From assembly GCA_902496595.1 (NCBI GenBank), contig CABVBV010000057.1, positions 1 through 12,247 on the forward strand: 12,247 nucleotides of DNA, written 5' to 3'. The notes beneath the pieces were generated by a model. The model was not told the origin of the DNA and did not search any database. It saw only the letters and a list, made by a program, of their open reading frames with translations. Both the position numbers and the translations under genes were made by a program. The stretch comes from an uncultured Eubacteriales bacterium. Its GTDB lineage: Bacteria; Bacillota; Clostridia; Oscillospirales; Oscillospiraceae. Shown here one piece after another: positions 1-5,750 of this stretch (its first letter is position 1; every line of letters starts with the position of its first letter).

Positions 1-18
1 ATCGAATTGCAAGTATTA

Positions 19-51
19 TTTATCGAAAAACAATAAATATTTCTCGATAAA
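19..51. repeat. Inverted repeat, operator candidate
   Basis: The arms TTTATCGA (19-26) and TCGATAAA (44-51) are perfect inverted copies separated by 17 bases. After one mismatch, three further A/T pairs continue the symmetry inward. The right arm also overlaps CGATAAACGAT (45-55), so ATCG is repeated. A loose promoter-like pair, TTGCAA at 7-12 and AACAAT at 29-34 with 16 bases between, sits over the left arm. The sequence looks like a binding site for a dimeric repressor. Which protein binds, and which gene it controls, cannot be told from here. Confidence 0.4.
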
Positions 52-104
52 CGATGGGCAAGCGTGACTGTGAGGCAGGATCCCGGGGCCCGGCAATAAT
101 TCTG

Positions 105-119
105 CAATCGATACGATTG
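105..119. repeat. Short perfect palindrome, operator candidate
   Basis: CAATCG-ATA-CGATTG is a perfect 6-base inverted repeat with a 3-base centre. It shares the ATCG core with the element at 19-55. It is too short to act as a terminator and has no U-rich tail. A protein-binding site is the simplest reading, but chance symmetry cannot be excluded. Confidence 0.3.
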
Positions 120-192
120 GACGCATCTTACGAAGTCACGGAGCGAATACTTTTAAATATTAATCTGGTTCTATGTTTTTTCAGTTACGCGA

Positions 193-226
193 TTCGACAG
201 CCTGCGTTTTGGAAAGCGGCTAAAAT
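193..226 (+). promoter_or_regulatory. Candidate Spo0A box and -10 element of the spoIIA operon
   Basis: TTCGACA at 193-199 is the exact reverse complement of the Spo0A-box core TGTCGAA. TAAAAT at 221-226 matches five of six bases of a sigma-A -10 and lies 21 bases further on. Wide spacing of this kind, with a 0A box at the -35 position, is known from the Spo0A-activated spoIIG promoter of Bacillus subtilis. In that species spoIIA itself uses sigma-H, and I could not find a convincing sigma-H pair here. If this -10 is real, transcription would start near 233 and the leader would be only about 17 nt. The assignment is tentative. Confidence 0.4.
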
Positions 227-249
227 AGCTTTAAAAGGAGGGCTCACAT

Positions 250-570
250 ATGGAGATAACTACGAGCTATTCCTCCGGGCGGCTGACACTGCATCTGTCC
301 GGGGAGCTGGATCACCACGGCGCCAAGGGCGCGATGGACAAGATAAACGTGCTGCTTGAAAAATATATGCCGAGGGACGCGGTGCTCGATCTTGCCGGCC
401 TCACATTTATGGATTCCTCAGGCATCGCGCTCATCATGAAGACGCGCCAGTGGATGCACGACACCGGCGGCCGGGCCCTGGTGGCAAACCCGGGCAAACA
501 GCCGCTTCGTGTCCTCGACGCCTCGGGTATAGACAGGTTCATTACAGTGAAGGGAGAACGCAGACAGTGA
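250..570 (+). CDS. spoIIAA: Anti-sigma F factor antagonist SpoIIAA
   Basis: This 106-residue STAS-domain protein is the usual size for SpoIIAA. In its unphosphorylated form it binds SpoIIAB and releases sigma-F in the forespore. SpoIIAB inactivates it by phosphorylation, and the membrane phosphatase SpoIIE (not in this window) reverses that. The key motif MDSSGI lies at residues 54-59; Ser56, directly after Asp55, is the expected phosphorylation site. An N-terminal strand-turn segment (LHLSGELDHH, 14-23) also fits the family. The ATG at 250 follows a strong AGGAGGG site at 236-242. The stop overlaps the spoIIAB start in GTGA, so the two are translationally coupled. Identity rests on the motif plus the diagnostic gene order with spoIIAB and sigF. 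Confidence 0.96.
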   Translation: MEITTSYSSGRLTLHLSGELDHHGAKGAMDKINVLLEKYMPRDAVLDLAGLTFMDSSGIALIMKTRQWMHDTGGRALVANPGKQPLRVLDASGIDRFITVKGERRQ

Positions 571-1004
571 GATCCGAAAACTACATAAAAATTGAATTTC
601 CCAGCCGCAGCGTCAACGAGGGCTTTGCCAGGGCCGCAGCCGCCGCCTTCGCCGCGCAGCTCGACCCGACCCTCGAGGAGCTGGGCGACATCAAGACCGC
701 CGTCTCCGAGGCCGTGACGAACGCCATAGTTCATGCCTATCCCGACAGCCTCGGCCGCGTCCTGCTCCGGCTTCGCATCATGAAGGGCGGCAGGCTCGAG
801 ATAGTCGTGAAGGACTGGGGCCGCGGTATCGAGGACGTACAGCGCGCCCGCGAGCCGCTGTTCACGACGGGCGGAGCGGAGCGAAGCGGCATGGGTTTCA
901 CCATCATGGAGAGCTTCATGGACAAGCTCCGCGTCCGCTCTTCGCCGGGCCGCGGCACCACCGTTACCATGGTGCGCACCATCGAGCGCAGGCAGGGCGA
1001 ATAG
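567..1004 (+). CDS. spoIIAB: Anti-sigma F factor, serine kinase SpoIIAB
   Basis: SpoIIAB is a GHKL-fold protein kinase of 145 residues that holds sigma-F inactive and phosphorylates SpoIIAA. The ATP-binding boxes are all visible: N box EAVTNAIVH (48-56, with Glu48 and Asn52), G1 box DWGRGIED (83-90) and G2 box SGMGFTIME (107-115). Homologues begin a few residues before the conserved IKIEF-like strand, which selects the GTG at 567. That GTG overlaps the spoIIAA stop by four bases and has GGGAG at 552-556. An in-frame ATG at 450 would add 39 residues lying inside spoIIAA and is rejected. The TAG stop abuts the sigF ATG with no gap. All catalytic features look intact. Confidence 0.96.
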   Translation: MRSENYIKIEFPSRSVNEGFARAAAAAFAAQLDPTLEELGDIKTAVSEAVTNAIVHAYPDSLGRVLLRLRIMKGGRLEIVVKDWGRGIEDVQRAREPLFTTGGAERSGMGFTIMESFMDKLRVRSSPGRGTTVTMVRTIERRQGE

Positions 1005-1718
1005 ATGACCGAGGACGCCATTGAGTGCCTCCGCTCCGCCAGAGCCGGCGACATGGATGCCGCAGAGCGCATGGTAACAGAGAACTCCGGCCTCATCTGG
1101 AGCGTCGCGAGGCGCTACTTCGGCCGCGGCGTCGATTCCGAGGATCTCTATCAGCTCGGCTGCGTCGGCTTCCTCAAGGCCATCGAGGGCTATGACGAGA
1201 GCTTCGGCACCCAGTTTTCGACCTATGCCGTGCCGAAGATATCGGGCGAGATACGTCGTTTCCTGCGTGACGACGGCGCGGTGAAGGTCAGCCGGGGGAT
1301 AAAGGAGCGGGCCATGACGATAAGGAATGCCCGCACGGCGCTGGAGCAGCGTCTGGGCCGCGAGCCGACGGTCTCGGAGCTGTCCGACGAGACAGGCATC
1401 ACGCCGGAGGACATAGCGGTTGCGGAGACGGCGACCGGCCCGGCGGAGAGCCTGCAGCGTGAGAGCGGCGAGGAGGGTTTCACGCTCGAGCAGGTGCTGG
1501 GGGACTACGGGCAGGAGGAGCGGCTGGTAGAGCAGGTCTCGCTGCGCGAGGCGATCGAGGCCCTGCCGGAGCGCGAGCGTCAGGTGATAGGGCTCCGGTT
1601 TTTCCACGACATGACGCAGGACGCTGCGGCGCGGGTCATAGGCGTCTCGCAGGTGCAGGTCTCGCGCCTGGAGCGCCGGGCCGTGGAACGCCTCCGGGAA
1701 CTGCTCACCTGCGAGTGA
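1005..1718 (+). CDS. sigF: RNA polymerase sigma-F factor, forespore-specific
   Basis: The 237-residue product is the early forespore sigma factor, held by SpoIIAB and freed by SpoIIAA after asymmetric division. Region 2 runs from about residue 25 to 95 and includes DLYQLGCVGFLKAIEGYD (47-64), then FSTYAVPKISGEIRR (71-85), which contacts the -10 element. Region 3 covers about 98-140. Region 4 (about 180-235) carries LPERERQVI (187-195) and a helix-turn-helix ending VSQVQVSRLERRA (214-226). The ATG directly follows the spoIIAB stop, so initiation probably depends on coupling. SigG is very similar, but it is encoded next to spoIIG rather than spoIIAB, so position decides for sigF. Length is normal and nothing is missing. 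Confidence 0.95.
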   Translation: MTEDAIECLRSARAGDMDAAERMVTENSGLIWSVARRYFGRGVDSEDLYQLGCVGFLKAIEGYDESFGTQFSTYAVPKISGEIRRFLRDDGAVKVSRGIKERAMTIRNARTALEQRLGREPTVSELSDETGITPEDIAVAETATGPAESLQRESGEEGFTLEQVLGDYGQEERLVEQVSLREAIEALPERERQVIGLRFFHDMTQDAAARVIGVSQVQVSRLERRAVERLRELLTCE

Positions 1719-1742
1719 ACAAAAAGGCGCATCGCCGGCCCA

Positions 1743-1768
1743 AAGGCTCCCTTGCTCAGGGGAGCCTT
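1743..1768 (+). repeat. Hairpin after sigF, without a U-tract
   Basis: AAGGCTCCC (1743-1751) pairs perfectly with GGGAGCCTT (1760-1768). Two extra weak pairs can close the loop to GCTC. The bases after the stem are A-rich (AAAAAATT), so on the plus strand it lacks the U-run of an intrinsic terminator. It may protect the 3' end of the sigF transcript or be a remnant of a dispersed short repeat. The element ends 20 bases before the rpmE -35. Confidence 0.5.
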
Positions 1769-1787
1769 AAAAAATTGCAAAAAGCTC

Positions 1788-1816
1788 TTGCAATGACGGT
1801 TCCCCTGTGTTACAAT
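1788..1816 (+). promoter_or_regulatory. Sigma-A promoter of rpmE
   Basis: TTGCAA at 1788-1793 and TACAAT at 1811-1816 are separated by exactly 17 bases. The -10 matches five of six consensus bases and the -35 four of six. Transcription should start near 1823, giving a leader of about 59 nt before rpmE. The promoter makes rpmE independent of the sporulation operon, as expected for a growth gene. Confidence 0.75.
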
Positions 1817-1823
1817 CACTTTT

Positions 1824-1860
1824 GCGTCTTGTAACCATGCAATGACATACTCAAGACAGC
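1824..1860 (+). promoter_or_regulatory. Possible structured leader of rpmE (L31)
   Basis: In the rpmE 5' leader, GTCTTG (1826-1831) can pair with CAAGAC (1852-1857). A bulged A and two more G-C pairs extend the stem outward to 1824 and 1860. Autoregulatory L31 leader RNAs have been described in Firmicutes. The position and size fit, but I cannot confirm the family consensus by eye. It may simply be a chance six-pair stem. Confidence 0.3.
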
Positions 1861-1881
1861 CTATCGTTGAGGTGAAGGAAA

Positions 1882-2082
1882 ATGAAGGAAGGCATCCACC
1901 CGAAATACTATAAGACCACCATCAGGTGCGCCTGCGGCAACGTTATCGAGACCGGCTCCACCAAGGAGAACATCACCGTTGAGATCTGCTCCAAGTGCCA
2001 TCCGTTCTATACCGGCAAGCAGAAGCTCGTGGACACCAGCGGCCGCGTCGATAAGTTCAACAAGAAGTACGGTATCAAATAA
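1882..2082 (+). CDS. rpmE: 50S ribosomal protein L31, zinc-binding (type A) form
   Basis: Ribosomal protein L31 sits at the subunit interface of the 50S particle. The 66-residue length is typical. Four cysteines in the C-X-C and C-X2-C pattern (Cys16, Cys18, Cys36, Cys39) mark the zinc-binding C+ form, as opposed to the cysteine-free paralogue induced by zinc starvation. The start MKEGIHPKY and the segment HPFYTGKQK (40-48) are family hallmarks. The ATG at 1882 has GAGGTG at 1869-1874, seven bases upstream. The gene has its own promoter (1788-1816) and terminator (2095-2130), so it is probably monocistronic. Confidence 0.97.
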   Translation: MKEGIHPKYYKTTIRCACGNVIETGSTKENITVEICSKCHPFYTGKQKLVDTSGRVDKFNKKYGIK

Positions 2083-2094
2083 TCTGCCTTACTC

Positions 2095-2130
2095 AAGCCG
2101 TCACGCACTATGCGCGGCGGCTTTTTATTT
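2095..2130 (+). terminator. Intrinsic terminator of rpmE
   Basis: AAGCCGTCACGC (2095-2106) pairs with GCGCGGCGGCTT (2112-2123), with one G-U wobble, one mismatch and the five-base loop ACTAT. TTTTTATTT follows at 2122-2130. This is a standard rho-independent terminator 12 bases after the rpmE stop. Confidence 0.9.
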
Positions 2131-2133
2131 GTC

Positions 2134-2162
2134 TTACTGTGAAATGAGGGATATGGTATAAA
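2134..2162 (+). promoter_or_regulatory. Candidate extended -10 promoter of hflX
   Basis: TATAAA at 2157-2162 is preceded by TG at 2154-2155, one base before the hexamer, which forms an extended -10. A weak -35, TTACTG at 2134-2139, lies 17 bases upstream. Transcription would begin near 2169, just before the AAGGAG ribosome site at 2179-2184. Its place right after the rpmE terminator makes a new promoter necessary. Confidence 0.5.
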
Positions 2163-2190
2163 CGACACTGCTAAGAAAAAGGAGCGGGCG

Positions 2191-3426
2191 GTGCTCGCGG
2201 GGCTCTCTGCTTCGTCGATGGACGAGGCGGAGCGGAGCACGGAGGTCTCGATGGAGGAGCTGGCAGAGCTTGTGGACACGGCGGGCGGCGAGGTCGCGGC
2301 AGTGGTGCTGCAGCAAAGGCAGGCGCCGGATCCCAGGTCGTTCCTGGGTGAAGGCAAGGTGGCCGAGCTCAAGGAGATCGTGTCGAACTCGGCCTGCGAC
2401 CTGGCCGTCTTCGACAACGAACTCTCTCCATCACAGCTCAGGGTGCTGTCCGAGGAACTGGGAGTGAAGGTGCTCGACCGCTCAGGGCTAATCCTGGATA
2501 TATTTGCGCAGAGGGCCAGAACGAGAGAGGGCCAGCTTCAGGTCGAGCTGGCTCAATACGAATATCTGCTGCCCAGACTGACGGGTATGTGGACGCACCT
2601 GGTTCGCCAGACTGCTTCTGGAGGCTCCTCGCCCATAGGTACAAGGGGCCCGGGCGAGACCCAGCTGGAGACGGACAGGAGGCACATACGCCGGAAGATA
2701 CAGAAGCTGCGCGAGGAACTCGAGCAGGTGCGAAAGGTGCGGAGCGTCCAGCGCAGGAGGCGGGAGCGGAACTCCATGCCCGTCGTCGCGATCGTGGGCT
2801 ACACGAACGCGGGGAAATCGACGCTGCTGAACACGCTGACCGGCTCGGACATCCCGGCGAACGACAGGCTGTTCGACACGCTGGACACGACGACGCGGCG
2901 GCTGAAGCTGGACGAGGCGCAGGAGGCGCTCATCTCGGACACGGTCGGGTTTATAAGGAAGCTGCCGACGCATCTGGTGGAGGCTTTCAAGGCGACGCTG
3001 GAGGAGCTGCAATATGCGGACGTGCTGCTGCACGTCATAGACATCTCAAGCGAGGATATGGAACGGCAGATCGAGGTCGTGGAAGAGCTCATAGCCAAGC
3101 TGGGCGCCGGAGCCACGCCCTGCATACGCGTCTACAACAAGTGCGACCGATATCTGGGCGTTCTGCCGAGGGGTGAGAACACGGTATGTATCTCTGCGAA
3201 GACCGGAGAGGGTACGGAGGAGCTGGTCAAGCTCATCGCCGGGATCCTTGGTAAAGAGAGCCGCCGTGTCACCATGCTTCTGCCCTATGACAAGGCGGGT
3301 GTGGCCGAGACCCTGAGAAAAGAGGCCGCCGTCCTCTCCGTGGACTACGGTGAAAACGGCGTGACGGTCGAGGCGATAGTGAAGCCTGAACTCTGGGGCC
3401 TCGTCCGCGAATATGTGGTTGAATGA
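2191..3426 (+). CDS. hflX: Ribosome-associated GTPase HflX
   Basis: HflX is a conserved GTPase that binds the 50S subunit and splits stalled or stress-arrested ribosomes. From the GTG start it has 411 residues. The N-terminal HflX domain contains FLGEGKVAEL (51-60) and the glycine-rich GTRGPGETQLETDRRHI (150-166), followed by a coiled-coil of about 165-195. The G domain shows G1 GYTNAGKST (203-211), G3 DTVGF (250-254), G4 NKCD (316-319) and G5 SAK (335-337). A short C-terminal domain ends at 411. GTG 2191 has AAGGAG six bases upstream. Homologues usually carry a few more residues before the first strand, and the upstream codons read KERA in frame, but no ATG, GTG or TTG precedes 2191 before the stop at 2140. 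The only alternative there is ATA at 2158. Confidence 0.95.
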   Translation: MLAGLSASSMDEAERSTEVSMEELAELVDTAGGEVAAVVLQQRQAPDPRSFLGEGKVAELKEIVSNSACDLAVFDNELSPSQLRVLSEELGVKVLDRSGLILDIFAQRARTREGQLQVELAQYEYLLPRLTGMWTHLVRQTASGGSSPIGTRGPGETQLETDRRHIRRKIQKLREELEQVRKVRSVQRRRRERNSMPVVAIVGYTNAGKSTLLNTLTGSDIPANDRLFDTLDTTTRRLKLDEAQEALISDTVGFIRKLPTHLVEAFKATLEELQYADVLLHVIDISSEDMERQIEVVEELIAKLGAGATPCIRVYNKCDRYLGVLPRGENTVCISAKTGEGTEELVKLIAGILGKESRRVTMLLPYDKAGVAETLRKEAAVLSVDYGENGVTVEAIVKPELWGLVREYVVE

Positions 3427-3454
3427 CTGACGGGATATACTGCCCAAAAATTTC

Positions 3455-3487
3455 AATATCCACGGCCGGAAACCGGCCGTGGATATT
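3455..3487. terminator. Strong bidirectional terminator between hflX and the nitroreductase gene
   Basis: A perfect 15-base-pair stem, 3455-3469 against 3473-3487, closes on an AAA loop. It lies 28 bases after the hflX stop and one base beyond the stop of the opposing nitroreductase gene. Reading leftward, the stem is followed by GAAATTTTTGG, a good U-rich tail. Reading rightward, the tail ATCATTTGATTAT is weaker. It most likely ends both transcripts. Confidence 0.85.
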
Positions 3488-3488
3488 A

Positions 3489-4013
3489 TCATTTGATTAT
3501 CCTGTAATAGTTTTGCTTCCTGGCTGCCGGGACTGGTTCCGGGCCTGCGGCGTAGCCCAGGATGCAGCTGCCCACTCCAGTCCAACTGCCTTCGACACCC
3601 CATTTTTTGAGGAAGGCCCGGCCCTCGGGGAGCTCAAAGGTCTCCTTTATCCTGTTTATCCAGCAGGAGCCCAGGCCCTCGGCGTGGGCTGCGTTCATGA
3701 GATTGCCCAGCACCAGAGAGGCGTCCTGCACGCCGTTCGGGTTGCCGGACTCCGCAAAGACCAGGATCACAGTCGGGGCGCCGTAGAAGGGGTCGAAGCC
3801 CTCCTTGCCCCAGATCTTTGCGTTTATCCGACTCAGTTCGTCGATATCTGCTCTGTTCTGCACAGCGACTATCATAGGCGACTGCGTCCCCCTCGCTGTG
3901 GGGGCAAAGGTGCCCGCCTCGAGCACGGCCAGCAGCTTTTCGTCTTCTATCTGCCTGTCCTCATACTTCCTGATGCTCCGTCTGGTGAGCAGGTTTTTCA
4001 TAGCTTCGTTCAT
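3489..4013 (-). CDS. Nitroreductase-family flavoprotein
   Basis: The 174-residue protein belongs to the FMN-dependent nitroreductase family, whose members reduce nitro groups, quinones or other electron acceptors with NAD(P)H as dimers. The FMN-binding RRSIRKY lies at residues 11-17. AEGLGSCWI (111-119) and GYAAGPEPVPAARK (153-166) near the C-terminus fit the short clostridial branch. An upstream in-frame ATG at 4031 exists, but GGAGG (4021-4025 on this strand) lies between it and the ATG at 4013, seven bases before the latter, so 4013 is the start. It has its own promoter and shares a terminator with hflX. The physiological substrate cannot be told from sequence. Confidence 0.9.
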   Translation of the reverse strand: MNEAMKNLLTRRSIRKYEDRQIEDEKLLAVLEAGTFAPTARGTQSPMIVAVQNRADIDELSRINAKIWGKEGFDPFYGAPTVILVFAESGNPNGVQDASLVLGNLMNAAHAEGLGSCWINRIKETFELPEGRAFLKKWGVEGSWTGVGSCILGYAAGPEPVPAARKQNYYRIIK

Positions 4014-4045
4014 ATTCAAGCCTCCAAGCATAATATGTGCTTCAG

Positions 4046-4074
4046 ATTATACACCTTTGGCTGCCGAAACACAA
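4046..4074 (-). promoter_or_regulatory. Sigma-A promoter of the nitroreductase gene
   Basis: Read on the minus strand, TTGTGT (4074-4069) and a perfect TATAAT (4051-4046) are separated by 17 bases. Transcription should start near 4039, about 26 nt ahead of the ATG at 4013. The promoter separates this gene from the ABC operon upstream. Confidence 0.7.
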
Positions 4075-4130
4075 CGGCGCAAGGTGCAGCGTCAGGGCGT
4101 TTGAACGGCACAGCGCTTTTGGAGGAACCG

Positions 4131-4156
4131 TGTGAGCTGTCCCGGGCAGGCTCACA
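4131..4156 (-). terminator. Weak hairpin at the end of the ABC transporter operon
   Basis: TGTGAGC (4131-4137) pairs with GCTCACA (4150-4156), and CCCGGG lies in the loop. The stem overlaps the stop codon of the permease gene. No U-run follows on the minus strand, so termination by this hairpin would be inefficient. It is the only candidate end for the operon before the nitroreductase promoter. Confidence 0.3.
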
Positions 4157-5747
4157 GCTCCATGAAACGCTCTTCGCTGCGGCAGAGTTTCAGGTAGAGC
4201 AGCAGGCAGGCTATGAGCAGCAGCGCCATGCAGATGCCGAGGAAGGCCGTCATGGACACAACGTCGTTCAGCAAGAAGACGTAGAGCAGGGTCGGCGCGG
4301 CGAGGATGCCCCAGGAGGAGAACAGGCAGACGCAGACGCTCAGGCTGTTCTTGACCACGTTTACCTCGTTTATGTAGTCGAACTTCGGGAAGCGGAGGTT
4401 TATCACCACGCCGTAGAGCGAGATGAACACCGAGACTATGCAGGGTATTAGCACGACATAGAGCCGCTCCAGCGCCGCCATGGGCAGGGCTATCGCCACG
4501 CAGACCGAGGCGATGAGCGTCGCGGGCAGGGCTATGACTATATTGAGCAGCACCTTGGACATGAGTATCGTGCGCACGGGCACGGGTATGGTCTTGGGTA
4601 TCCACAGGCTCTTGCCCTCGAGCGAGATGGTCGCCGAGGAGATGTAGTCCATGGCGCCCATGAAGGAGAGCGCGAGCACGGCGACGCCCGCGAGTATGTC
4701 GCCTCCTCCGCCCGGCATGAAGCCGAGCACCTCGAGCAGCCTGTCGCGGTAGATGAGCGCCGCGACGCCCATGATGACGAGGAAGATGCTGCCCAGGGCG
4801 GAGTTCAGGATTATCATGCTGTTCGAGGCGAAGCGCCGCAGCTCCTTTTTGAGCAGGGCGGACATCGCGCCCGCGGCCTTCAGCTCGGTGCGGCGGTACT
4901 TTATGCGTACCGAGGCGCACTTCGTGGTCACGCTGGTGAAAAAGCGCGACAGCAGGGCGCAGACTATGGCGAAGGGTACGATGCAGCAGGCGGCGAAGCC
5001 CAGCAGGCTCACAAGGTCGTCGCCGGCTATGGCGACGCCCAGGGCCCAGGCCGGGTAGGCGTAGGCCTCGACGGAGCCGGCCAGCTGCGCGCTGCTCTCC
5101 AAGAGGGACACGAGGTAGTTCTGCATATTCATGACCGCGTACATATACAGGCCGAGGAAGCCCAGCGAGAGCACGAGCGTGATGACGGTCTTGAAGCGCA
5201 GCCGCGAGGATATGAGCGCGAGCAGCCAGGCGAAGAGGCAGGTGAACGAGAGTATGAGGAAGGGCAGCAGCAGGCAGACGAGCACGAAGCAGACGGCGCC
5301 CATGGCGGTCACGGGCAGCTTCATGCACCAGACCACGGCGGCGGGAATGAAGACGACGAGCTCAAAGGCGTAGTTCACGAGCAGCAGCGCCGCCATGCGC
5401 GAGCCGAGGATGTACGAGGACGGTATGGGCATGGAAAGGAGCAGCTCGTTGTCCTTCGCGTTAAAGAGCTGCTGCTGGGCCATGAACACGCTGCCGATGA
5501 AGCAGAGCGCGGCGGCTATGATGCCCGCGAGGGCGAAGTAGAACCAGCCGAGGCCGAGCATCGACAGGGGTTCGGCGAGGGCGTAGAACATCCCTCCGAA
5601 CATGAAGAAGAAGCAGCCGAGGATGTAGATGAACAGTATCGCCACGAGAACGCCTTTACCGGCGCTTTTTTTGCGTTTACCGGTGGTGTTTCGTGTGAGC
5701 GTGGCCCAGAGCGAGGAGAACTGGGCCCTCAGAAGCGCCTTGAACAT
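4152..5747 (-). CDS. ABC-2 type transporter permease, large two-half form
   Basis: This 531-residue polytopic membrane protein is the presumed partner of the ATPase encoded just upstream. Two blocks of hydrophobic segments (about 33-270 and 310-520) flank a charged stretch at 275-308. Each half carries a related cytoplasmic motif: DNELLLSMPIPSSYILGSR (99-117) and EGKSLWIPKTIPVPVRTIL (377-395), which suggests internal duplication. LRFPKFDYINEVNVVKNSLS (451-470) resembles large ABC-2 permeases common in Clostridia. The ATG at 5747 begins three bases after the ATPase stop. Its site GGAGG (5756-5760 on this strand) lies inside the ATPase codons for the C-terminal Glu run, so translation is coupled. 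The substrate is unknown; drug, peptide or lipid export are all possible. Confidence 0.85.
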   Translation of the reverse strand: MFKALLRAQFSSLWATLTRNTTGKRKKSAGKGVLVAILFIYILGCFFFMFGGMFYALAEPLSMLGLGWFYFALAGIIAAALCFIGSVFMAQQQLFNAKDNELLLSMPIPSSYILGSRMAALLLVNYAFELVVFIPAAVVWCMKLPVTAMGAVCFVLVCLLLPFLILSFTCLFAWLLALISSRLRFKTVITLVLSLGFLGLYMYAVMNMQNYLVSLLESSAQLAGSVEAYAYPAWALGVAIAGDDLVSLLGFAACCIVPFAIVCALLSRFFTSVTTKCASVRIKYRRTELKAAGAMSALLKKELRRFASNSMIILNSALGSIFLVIMGVAALIYRDRLLEVLGFMPGGGGDILAGVAVLALSFMGAMDYISSATISLEGKSLWIPKTIPVPVRTILMSKVLLNIVIALPATLIASVCVAIALPMAALERLYVVLIPCIVSVFISLYGVVINLRFPKFDYINEVNVVKNSLSVCVCLFSSWGILAAPTLLYVFLLNDVVSMTAFLGICMALLLIACLLLYLKLCRSEERFMEL

Positions 5748-5750
5748 GGC

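Larger units (their letters stand above)
1..249. other. AT-rich non-coding control region upstream of the sigF operon
   Basis: No convincing gene lies here. An open frame that starts at 54 and runs to 359 is mostly out-of-frame overlap with spoIIAA and has no ribosome site. The stretch is far richer in A and T than the genes that follow. It holds three separate ATCG-type symmetrical elements (19-51, 45-55, 105-119), a GC-rich near-palindrome at 83-93, a Spo0A-box core at 193-199, a -10-like hexamer at 221-226 and the spoIIAA ribosome site at 236-242. The pattern suggests a regulatory region, perhaps shared with a gene to the left of the window. That last point is inference. Confidence 0.7.

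Noticed and set aside
83..93. GC-rich near-palindrome CCGGGGCCCGG
   Set aside because: The symmetry is broken in the centre, the element is short, and nothing ties it to a promoter or transcript end.
54..359. A plus-strand frame in the upstream region running into spoIIAA
   Set aside because: There is no Shine-Dalgarno site, the composition is that of non-coding AT-rich DNA, and a third of it overlaps spoIIAA out of frame.
312..1607. A 431-codon minus-strand frame opposite spoIIAA-spoIIAB-sigF
   Set aside because: It lies entirely opposite three well-recognised genes, has no ribosome site and shows no recognisable domain.
2589..3176. An alternative plus-strand frame inside hflX
   Set aside because: It is the +1 shadow of hflX; the HflX frame carries all the GTPase motifs.
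3455..3487. The long perfect hairpin considered as a mobile-element end or attachment site
   Set aside because: Its position between two converging stop codons and the U-rich tail on the minus strand explain it fully as a terminator.
3423..4451. A 342-codon plus-strand frame opposite the nitroreductase and the permease tail
   Set aside because: It runs through the strong terminator hairpin, lacks a ribosome site and is the antisense of two recognised genes.
4042..5328. A 428-codon minus-strand frame overlapping the permease gene
   Set aside because: The translation is rich in Arg, His and Ala with no motif, while the overlapping permease frame has membrane segments and family motifs.
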